The notes below the pieces were generated by a model. It was not told the origin of the DNA. It saw nothing but the letters and a program-made list of their open reading frames with translations, and did not search any database. Below, in pieces: positions 31,828 through 37,321 of a stretch of 37,321 nt of DNA (the first letter of the stretch is position 1; the number at the start of each line of letters is the position of its first letter). Both the position numbers and the translations under genes were made by a program. The stretch covers positions 1-37,321 of the forward strand of contig JAJEAR010000037.1 in the NCBI GenBank assembly GCA_022822665.1. The letters run 5' to 3'. Source of the stretch: Alphaproteobacteria bacterium. GTDB taxonomy: Bacteria > Pseudomonadota > Alphaproteobacteria > Thalassobaculales > Thalassobaculaceae.

Positions 31828-33662
31828 GGCCCGAGCCTCTGGTTCTGCGCCTTCGCCTCGTGGTAGAGGAACTTCTTCATGTCCCAGGCGGCAGTCGGAC
31901 ACCGCTCCGCGCACAGTCCGCAGTGCAGGCAGACATCCTCGTCCTTGACCATCACCCGCCCGGTCGGCAGGTCATCCGAAACATACAGGTCCTGGCTCTC
32001 GTCAAGCGCCGGCACCCTGATTTGCTGCCTCAGCTCCGGTTCCGGCGCATTGTTGATGAAGTTGATGCAGTCGACCGGGCAAACGTCGACACAGGCATCG
32101 CACTCGATGCACCGGCCTGTCTCGAACACGGTCTGGACGTCGCAGTTCAGGCAGCGCATCGCCTCGTCGAACCCGAGCCGCTCGTCAAATCCCAGTTCCA
32201 CCTCCATCCGGATGTCGCCGAGCGCCAGCGCCTTGTCGGCATGCGGCACGAGGTAGCGCTGATCCTCGGAGATCATGTTGTGGTAGGACCATTCGTGCAT
32301 GCCCATCTTCTGGCTGACCAGTGTGACATGCGGCGCGAGCCGTTCGCTCAGGTCCCTGCCTTCGCACAGCCGGTCGATCGAGATCGCCGCCTGGTGGCCG
32401 TGGGCGACGGCCCAGATGATGTTCTCGGGCCCGAAGGCCGCGTCACCACCGAAGAACACCCGTGGGTGGGTGGACCGGAAGGTCACCCGGTCCACCACGG
32501 GCATGTCCCACTTGTCGAACTCGAGGCCGATATCCCGCTCGATCCAGGGGAAGTGGTTCTCCTGGCCGATGGCGCACAACACGTCATCGCAGGGGAAGAA
32601 CGCCGGTTCCTCTCCGGTCGGGACCAGTCTGCGCCGGCCGGTGTCGTCATACACGGGCCTGACCTTCTCGAAGGTCACGCCGACCAGCCTGCCGTTCTCG
32701 TGGACGAATTCCAGCGGGACGTGGTTGTTGAGGATCTCGATATCCTCGCGCTGCGCGTCCTCGATCTCCCAGGGAGACGCCTTCATCTCCTCGAACGGAC
32801 TGCGCACGATCACCTTGACGTCCTCTCCGCCGAGGCGCATCGCGGTGCGGCAGCAGTCCATGGCGGTGTTGCCGCCGCCAAGCACGATCACCCGCCGGCC
32901 GACGGTATCGGTATGCCCGAAGGCCACGCTCATCAGCCAGTCGATGCCGATATGGAAGTTCTCGGCGACCTCGTCGCGGCCCGGGATCTGCAGATCGCGC
33001 CCGCGCGGCGCCCCGGTGCCGACGAATACGGCATCGTAGCCCTCGTCCAGCACCGACTGCAGGCTGGTGACGTCCGTGTCGAACCGGGTCTCGATACCGA
33101 AATCAAGGATGCGGTCGACCTCCTCGTCCAGCACCGACTGCGGCAGCCGGAACGCCGGGATCTGGCTGCGCATCATTCCGCCGCCCTTCGCGTCCCGGTC
33201 ATAGACCACGACATGGTAGCCAAGCGGTGCGAGGTCGCGGGCGACGGTCAGCGAGGCCGGACCACCCCCGATGCACGCAATGCGCCTGCCGTTCGGTGAC
33301 GCGATCTCGGGCATCAGGTGCTCGATGTCGCCGCGGTAGTCGGCGGCCACCCGCTTCAGCCGGCAAATGGCGACCGGCTTGTCCTCGACACGAACGCGCC
33401 GGCAGGCCGGTTCGCATGGCCGGTCGCAGGTGCGACCGAGGATCCCGGGGAACACGTTCGATTCCCAGTTGACCATGTAGGCGTCGGTGTAGCGGCCCTG
33501 GGCGATCATCCGGATGTACTCGGGCACCGGGGTGTGGGCCGGACACGCCCACTGGCAGTCCACCACCTTGTGAAAATACTGGGGGTCGGTGATATCGGTG
33601 GGCCGCATATGCGTACCCGGCGCGTTTGCGCCGGCGCCGGGCCTGTGCTCGTCTGGGCTCAT
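31824..33662 (-). CDS. GltD-like flavoprotein with C-terminal ferredoxin domains
   Basis: A 612-residue electron-transfer protein. The N-terminal cysteine-rich helical domain (C36, C40, C79, C83, C87, C100) matches the iron-sulfur domain of the glutamate synthase small subunit. Two Rossmann sites follow: IGGGPASLTVARDLA for FAD near residue 131 and VLGGGNTAMDCC for NAD(P) near 262. The C-terminus carries an extra CLNC and two 4Fe-4S motifs (CIECDACVDVCPVDC and CLHCGLCAERCP). It likely carries electrons between the coupled 2-oxoacid oxidoreductase and NAD(P). The start is uncertain: ATG 33662 or ATG 33608, neither with a strong ribosome site. Confidence 0.87.
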   Translation of the reverse strand: MSPDEHRPGAGANAPGTHMRPTDITDPQYFHKVVDCQWACPAHTPVPEYIRMIAQGRYTDAYMVNWESNVFPGILGRTCDRPCEPACRRVRVEDKPVAICRLKRVAADYRGDIEHLMPEIASPNGRRIACIGGGPASLTVARDLAPLGYHVVVYDRDAKGGGMMRSQIPAFRLPQSVLDEEVDRILDFGIETRFDTDVTSLQSVLDEGYDAVFVGTGAPRGRDLQIPGRDEVAENFHIGIDWLMSVAFGHTDTVGRRVIVLGGGNTAMDCCRTAMRLGGEDVKVIVRSPFEEMKASPWEIEDAQREDIEILNNHVPLEFVHENGRLVGVTFEKVRPVYDDTGRRRLVPTGEEPAFFPCDDVLCAIGQENHFPWIERDIGLEFDKWDMPVVDRVTFRSTHPRVFFGGDAAFGPENIIWAVAHGHQAAISIDRLCEGRDLSERLAPHVTLVSQKMGMHEWSYHNMISEDQRYLVPHADKALALGDIRMEVELGFDERLGFDEAMRCLNCDVQTVFETGRCIECDACVDVCPVDCINFINNAPEPELRQQIRVPALDESQDLYVSDDLPTGRVMVKDEDVCLHCGLCAERCPTAAWDMKKFLYHEAKAQNQRLGP

Positions 33663-33782
33663 GGTCTGCTGGCACTTCCCGCGATATGGCGCCCGACCCG
33701 GAGGCACCCTGGACAATAGCACTGAATCCCGCCCCGATCGACAGGACCGCACCGTCACGCCGGTATCAGGGTCATGAAATGC

Positions 33783-33811
33783 TACATACGCCCGCAGGCC
33801 GCAATCTTCAA
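33783..33811 (-). promoter_or_regulatory. Possible promoter of the oxidoreductase operon
   Basis: On the minus strand TTGAAG (33811-33806) and TATGTA (33788-33783) are 17 bp apart, about 120 bp upstream of the GltD-like gene. The boxes match the consensus only partly. Confidence 0.25.
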
Positions 33812-33899
33812 GGTTGGAGCGACGTCCGGTGCCTCGGAAAGGTCACGCGTCCCGCACCGATCATGCGCGAGTCGCCGCCCGGTGACGGCCCGCGCGCGC

Positions 33900-34385
33900 C
33901 TACCCCGCCGGCGTGGCGAGCCGGGCGTACCCTCCCCGGTGGTACAGGAGCGGCGGTGTTTCCGAGAGGATCTCGACGCGCCGCACACGCCCTATGATCA
34001 CGACGTGATCACCCGCCTCGTGGCGCGCATCGAGGACACAGTCGGCGGCACAGACGACACCATCCAGTATAGGCGCGCCGGTGTCCCACCGGCTCCAGGC
34101 GACGCCGTCGAACCGGTCGCCGTCGTGGACCGCGAACCGGGTCGACAGCTCCTGTTGCTCGCCCGAGAGGATGTTGACCGCAAAGCAGTCGGCCGACATG
34201 AAGGCCTGATAGTTGGTGGAGGCGCATCCGAGGCAGAACAGCACCAGTGGCGGGTCGAGCGAAACCGAACTGAAGGAGTTGGCGGTGATCCCGCAGGGCC
34301 GGCCGTCCGCCAGGGTGGTCACGATTGTCACACCCGTTGCGAACCGGCCCATCGCGTCTCGAAAGAGGCGCTGGTCGATCGTCAT
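33900..34385 (-). CDS. Flavin reductase domain protein
   Basis: A 161-residue flavin reductase-like (HpaC-type, FMN-binding split barrel) protein. Family markers are RFATGVTIVTT, GITANSFSSVSLDPPLVLFCL near residues 31-51, CFAVNIL and DHVVIIGRVRRVE. Such proteins reduce free FMN or FAD with NAD(P)H for a partner monooxygenase. No two-component monooxygenase gene lies beside it, so the partner is elsewhere or the protein acts alone. It is divergent from bpt across 178 bp. Confidence 0.9.
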   Translation of the reverse strand: MTIDQRLFRDAMGRFATGVTIVTTLADGRPCGITANSFSSVSLDPPLVLFCLGCASTNYQAFMSADCFAVNILSGEQQELSTRFAVHDGDRFDGVAWSRWDTGAPILDGVVCAADCVLDARHEAGDHVVIIGRVRRVEILSETPPLLYHRGGYARLATPAG

Positions 34386-34563
34386 GTAGTCGGCTCCCGT
34401 CAGCGCCGTGTGTCCGCGACAGCGTCAACACTCGCCGGGTGCCGCGCAAGCGAATTCTGTCCGGTGATGCGCACGGGGGCGACGGACCGGTCGCCCTGGG
34501 GGCTGGCATGGCGGGTCAACTCCCCGCAATATGGATGCGGGCTGCCCCGAGGGAAGACCAGGC

Positions 34564-35304
34564 ATGATCGATGGTGCGCGGCTTCGGCTGCTTGACTTCT
34601 TCGTGACCCACCCGAACCCGTGCCCGTACCTGCCGGACCGGCTGGAACAACGGGTGGTCACCAACATGACGAATCCACTCGCCGCCGCCAGCCATGACAC
34701 CCTGGCCCGGGCCGGGTTCCGGCGCGTGCAGCAGTTCGCGTACCGTCCGGCGTGTCCGCAGTGCACCGCCTGCGTGCCGATCCGGGTCGACGTGAACCGG
34801 TTCACGCTGACCCGTTCATTCCGGCGGGTCCTGAACCGCAACCGGGACCTGGTGATGGACTGGCGGGACCCCGTGGCCACCACCGAGCAGTATCGACTGT
34901 TCAGCAGCTACCAGCGCTGCCGGCACGAGGGTGGCGGCATGCAGGACATGGGGTTTGCGGACTATGCCGACATGGTGTGCGAGACCCCGATCGAGACCCG
35001 GATCGCCGAGTTCCGCCTCGCGGGCTCCGGACAGCTTCTCGGCGTCGGCCTGGTCGATTTCCAGAGCGATGGCCTGTCCGCCGTCTACAGTTTCTTTGGC
35101 GCCACCCGCCCCGACCGCAGTCTGGGCACCCACATCATCCTGTCCCTGATCGCCAGCGCCCGCGCGCTCGAGCTGCCCTATGTCTACCTGGGGTACTGGA
35201 TCAGTTCGTCGGAAAAGATGGCCTACAAGTCCCGCTTCCGGCCGGTCGAGATCCTGACCGCGGCCGGCTGGAAGACGGTATGCGTGGAGGACGCGGCGGA
35301 CTGA
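34564..35304 (+). CDS. bpt: Aspartate/glutamate leucyltransferase
   Basis: A 246-residue aminoacyl-tRNA-protein transferase of the bacterial Bpt class, which adds leucine from leucyl-tRNA to proteins starting with Asp or Glu and marks them for ClpS/ClpAP. Hallmarks are PCPYLPDR (residues 20-26), the cysteine-rich YRPACPQCTACVPIRV near 60-75, YSFFGATRPDRSLGTH and YVYLGYWISSSEKMAYKSRFRP. It starts at ATG 34564, with GGGAAG upstream; an in-frame ATG at 34531 is less likely. It ends 15 bp from the convergent dioxygenase stop. Confidence 0.94.
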   Translation: MIDGARLRLLDFFVTHPNPCPYLPDRLEQRVVTNMTNPLAAASHDTLARAGFRRVQQFAYRPACPQCTACVPIRVDVNRFTLTRSFRRVLNRNRDLVMDWRDPVATTEQYRLFSSYQRCRHEGGGMQDMGFADYADMVCETPIETRIAEFRLAGSGQLLGVGLVDFQSDGLSAVYSFFGATRPDRSLGTHIILSLIASARALELPYVYLGYWISSSEKMAYKSRFRPVEILTAAGWKTVCVEDAAD

Positions 35305-35319
35305 TCCGCTTCCGATCCC

Positions 35320-36213
35320 TCAGGCCGCGAGCACGGGCCCGTCACCAACGATGGTGGTGCGGTGCATCACCCGGCGTTCGCCGGGATCGTGCGGCGTGAC
35401 CCTGTGCATTGTGCAACGGTTGTCCCACATGACGATGTCGTCGGTTTCCCACCGGTGACAGTAGACGAACCGTTCCTGGGCCGCGAACTCGGCGAGTTCG
35501 CCGATGAACTCGACGGCGTCCTCGTCCTCCATGCCCTCGATCCGGTCGTTGTAGATCGGGCTGATGTAGAGCGATGTGCGCCCGGTGACCGGGTGCCGGC
35601 GTTCCATTGGCTGCCAGACCGGCGGCATGGCCGCCCGCTCGGCCTCGGTCGGCTTCCGGGCCCCGGTGATCCGGCTGAGCATCTCGAAATCGTGCCGTGC
35701 CCGGCGACCGCGGATACGGTCCTTCCACGCCTCCGGCAGCGCCTCCCAGACCGCGTACATGTTGCAAAAACAGGTCTGCCCACCGGTCCGGCTGACCTCG
35801 ATGCCGTGCAGGAGCGAGCCCATGGCGGGAACCGGCCGGTAGCTCGAGTCGGTATGCCAGGTGCGCGCACTGGACAGCTGCTGCATGGTCGGGTGCTCGC
35901 GCGGCATGATGGTTCCGGTCTCGTCGGTGTTGGAGACGCGGAAGATCTCGCGCACCGCGGTCGACTTGAGAATGTCCTGGTGGAACACCTCGGGCTCCCC
36001 GAAACTCCGGGTCACCTCGACGTGCCGGGCGTCGGTCACCGGCTGGTCCGGAAACACCAGGACCAGGTGTTCCATCCAGGCCGCGTGGATCGCCGCGGCG
36101 GCCTCCTCGTCGATCGGACCGTTGAAGTCGACACCGCGGAATTCGGCACCGATGGCCGGATGCAGCCTGCGAACCTGAAAGCGGGTTGCCCCCGTACCGG
36201 GCGTGGTGTTCAT
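35320..36213 (-). CDS. TauD/TfdA-family 2-oxoglutarate dioxygenase
   Basis: A 297-residue non-heme iron(II) and 2-oxoglutarate-dependent dioxygenase. The iron triad is H120 and D122 (TWHTDSSY) and H270 (CTMHRVT); the 2-oxoglutarate arginine is R280 or R281 in GERRVMHRT. The start FQVRRLHPAIGAEFRGVD is typical. Members hydroxylate taurine, sulfonates, phenoxyacids or small amines, and the substrate here is unknown. GGGGAGG lies upstream of ATG 36213. No sulfonate transporter or regulator is adjacent. Confidence 0.9.
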   Translation of the reverse strand: MNTTPGTGATRFQVRRLHPAIGAEFRGVDFNGPIDEEAAAAIHAAWMEHLVLVFPDQPVTDARHVEVTRSFGEPEVFHQDILKSTAVREIFRVSNTDETGTIMPREHPTMQQLSSARTWHTDSSYRPVPAMGSLLHGIEVSRTGGQTCFCNMYAVWEALPEAWKDRIRGRRARHDFEMLSRITGARKPTEAERAAMPPVWQPMERRHPVTGRTSLYISPIYNDRIEGMEDEDAVEFIGELAEFAAQERFVYCHRWETDDIVMWDNRCTMHRVTPHDPGERRVMHRTTIVGDGPVLAA

Positions 36214-36791
36214 GGACTGGCCTCCCCTGTCACTCAGCGCTGCCGCGGATGGTACCACATCAACCGGCACCCCGGTCGAGCTTGAGGCCCGGGTGGTTCC
36301 GGCCGGGCGTGCCGGTGCAGGAGCTGCGGGACCGGAGAGCCGCCCACCGGACCTGGCGCCGGTCGGTGACGGGATCGGGATGCGGTGCGCCGGCCTGTTT
36401 GCCGGGCGCAGGCAGGATCATGCGTGCACCCTGCCTTTGCGCCGTTCCGCCGCGAACCTCCCGCGATGCACCTGAACAGGCTCGTCGCTCGCCTGCATGC
36501 GCACCCACGCCCGGCGGTTTCCCGGCCGATCTCCTCCGGCGCCAGCGCCATGTTCGCCGACATTCCCGCCTTGCAGTTCTGCAAGCAGGACAGCGTTCCA
36601 CGTCAGGACCCGGGACGCGCCGCCGTATCGGTCACGTTCCAGCCCGCCTCGCCCAAGCAGTCGCGGACGGGTCGGCCCGGGTGCGCCGGGTTCCGCATTC
36701 GCTGTAGCGCGATATGCGGCGCGCCGTGATCGTCCGCCGTTCCAACACGGCCGGCAAGGGTGCCGCGCGGCTGACCGGCAATGGCGGATTA
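36214..36791. other. Gene-poor stretch between dioxygenase and VapC remnant
   Basis: I found no gene I can support. Several frames are open, but none has a recognisable motif. A perfect inverted repeat, CTTGCAG-TT-CTGCAAG, lies at 36570-36585. A frame-shifted trace on the minus strand around 36440-36580 might be a decayed gene I cannot name. Confidence 0.4.
36570..36585. repeat. Perfect 7-bp inverted repeat in non-coding DNA
   Basis: CTTGCAG and CTGCAAG flank a two-base spacer. It resembles an operator for a dimeric regulator and contains GCAG/CTGC half-sites similar to those reported for PhaR in relatives, but no gene downstream of it is recognised. Confidence 0.3.
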
Positions 36792-37148
36792 TCAGGGGCG
36801 GGGCGGAGCGCGCGAATGCCACTCCGCGGCCAGGGCCAGAGGAACGAGCTTCGACTGTCCGATGGCCCGGTCGCGGTTCACCAGGGGAACGTTGTGCACG
36901 GCGCTGGTCACCGCAATGATCCCGTCGGCCGGGCCGGCGCGGAAATCGAGGCGGACCGAGGCCCTTGCGACGGCGATATCGACGGGCCAGACGTGCAATC
37001 CGGCGAGTGCGCGCGCGACCTCGCGGTCGTCAAGATCCATCTCCAGCCGCCCGAGTTGGACCAGCTTTGCAAGCTCCCACGGCACGATGGCCGAATTCGA
37101 CCAGCTGTTCCGCTCCAGCAGGGCGCTCTCCCCACGCCGAAGTCCGCT
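36792..37148 (-). pseudogene. VapC-type PIN-domain toxin, N-terminus missing
   Basis: The frame reads SNSAIVPWELAKLVQLGRLEM, then ARALAGLHVWPVDIAVA, GPADGIIAVTSA, and PLVNRDRAIG, the middle and end of a VapC ribonuclease. The first 30 or so residues, including the LDTH start and first catalytic aspartate, are absent: the frame closes upstream at a TAA (37149-37151). GPAD replaces the usual DPAD. A GTG at 37085 could start a 97-residue fragment, but it would not be active. The break lies next to the transposase segment at the right edge, so insertion is the likely cause. No VapB antitoxin is visible in the window. Confidence 0.72.
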
Positions 37149-37264
37149 TTAGACCGAAGTTCCCCCTGAATCCCAGCTGACATTCGAGCCAAGTCAGTGA
37201 CCTGGCGGGATTTTTTCGGGCTTTTGGGCCATTGATTGTACCCATGTAAATATGACTTTATCTG

Positions 37265-37292
37265 TTGACAGCAAGTGCCGATTATGCATTAT
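37265..37292 (+). promoter_or_regulatory. Promoter of the transposase gene
   Basis: A perfect -35 box TTGACA (37265-37270) is followed after 16 bp by CATTAT (37287-37292, 4/6 match), shortly before the ATG at 37301. TTATGG two bases further on gives an 18-bp spacer. Confidence 0.4.
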
Positions 37293-37300
37293 GGGTAGCC

Positions 37301-37321
37301 ATGTACATCGAATCCGTCCCC
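37301..37321 (+). CDS. Transposase, start only (IS1634 family likely)
   Basis: Only seven codons are in the window: MYIESVP, cut by the right edge. Transposases of the IS1634 branch of IS4-like elements typically start MYIExVPNRxSPPA, so the match is suggestive. The AT-richer leader, promoter and the interrupted VapC next door support a mobile element. Confidence 0.5.

Larger units (their letters stand above)
37160..37321 (+). mobile_element. Left end of an insertion sequence, probably IS1634-type
   Basis: Base composition drops sharply here against the high-GC neighbours, with runs such as GGGATTTTTTCGGGC and CATGTAAATATGAC. The segment ends in a strong promoter and transposase start codons. 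The exact inverted-repeat boundary cannot be set because the other end lies outside the window. Confidence 0.5.

Overview
The window is high-GC DNA from what looks like a free-living alphaproteobacterium, perhaps of the Rhodospirillales. That placement is an inference. It rests on base composition and gene content: a PhaR-type PHA regulator, Bpt (aspartate/glutamate leucyltransferase), a DUF1194 protein, and an arylesterase divergent from a YbbA/YbbP-type ABC system. Coding density is high, start codons often overlap stop codons (ATGA), and many starts carry GGAGG-like ribosome sites. I saw no rRNA, tRNA or CRISPR.

Layout. 0.4-4.1 kb: an SDR, divergent from a periplasmic PQQ sugar dehydrogenase; pdxH; a glycine-zipper lipoprotein; an NTF2-like protein. 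4.3-5.6 kb: a patch of decayed toxin-antitoxin DNA, with a solitary Phd/YefM antitoxin and an intact DUF1778 antitoxin next to a GNAT toxin gene broken by two stops and a frameshift. 5.8-12.5 kb: argG, an FtsX-type ABC pair, an SGNH esterase, thpR and a DUF1194 von Willebrand-type protein. 12.4-20.3 kb: a leftward run (SDR, MaoC hydratase, DUF35 zinc ribbon, SCPx-type thiolase, Old-Yellow-Enzyme/FAD reductase, class V aminotransferase) with a divergent acyl-CoA dehydrogenase. It reads as a beta-oxidation-like acyl-CoA pathway built from separate pieces of a peroxisomal-type multifunctional enzyme.

20.3-25.6 kb: a polyhydroxyalkanoate locus, with phaE-like, phaC (class III type), an FMN 2-hydroxyacid dehydrogenase, phaA and phaB on the minus strand and the regulator phaR divergent from them. 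Acetyl-CoA released by the neighbouring oxidation genes could be condensed by PhaA, reduced by PhaB and polymerised by PhaC. A near-perfect palindrome upstream of phaA is a candidate PhaR operator. 25.6-28.8 kb: an amidase with a small partner, and an M23 peptidase. 28.9-33.7 kb: a three-gene 2-oxoacid oxidoreductase operon (beta; gamma-alpha fusion; GltD-like flavoprotein carrying ferredoxin domains). 33.9-36.2 kb: a flavin reductase, bpt and a TauD-type dioxygenase. 36.2-37.3 kb: a gene-poor stretch, a VapC gene lacking its N-terminus, and an AT-richer segment ending in the first codons of a probable IS1634-type transposase.

Most enzyme calls rest on clear motifs. Substrates of the acyl-CoA cluster, the 2-oxoacid oxidoreductase and the amidase cannot be read from the sequence. 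The strongest candidates for something unusual are the PHA synthase with a miniature PhaE, the Old Yellow Enzyme that has lost its iron-sulfur ligands, and the 2-oxoacid oxidoreductase wired to a GltD-like flavoprotein.
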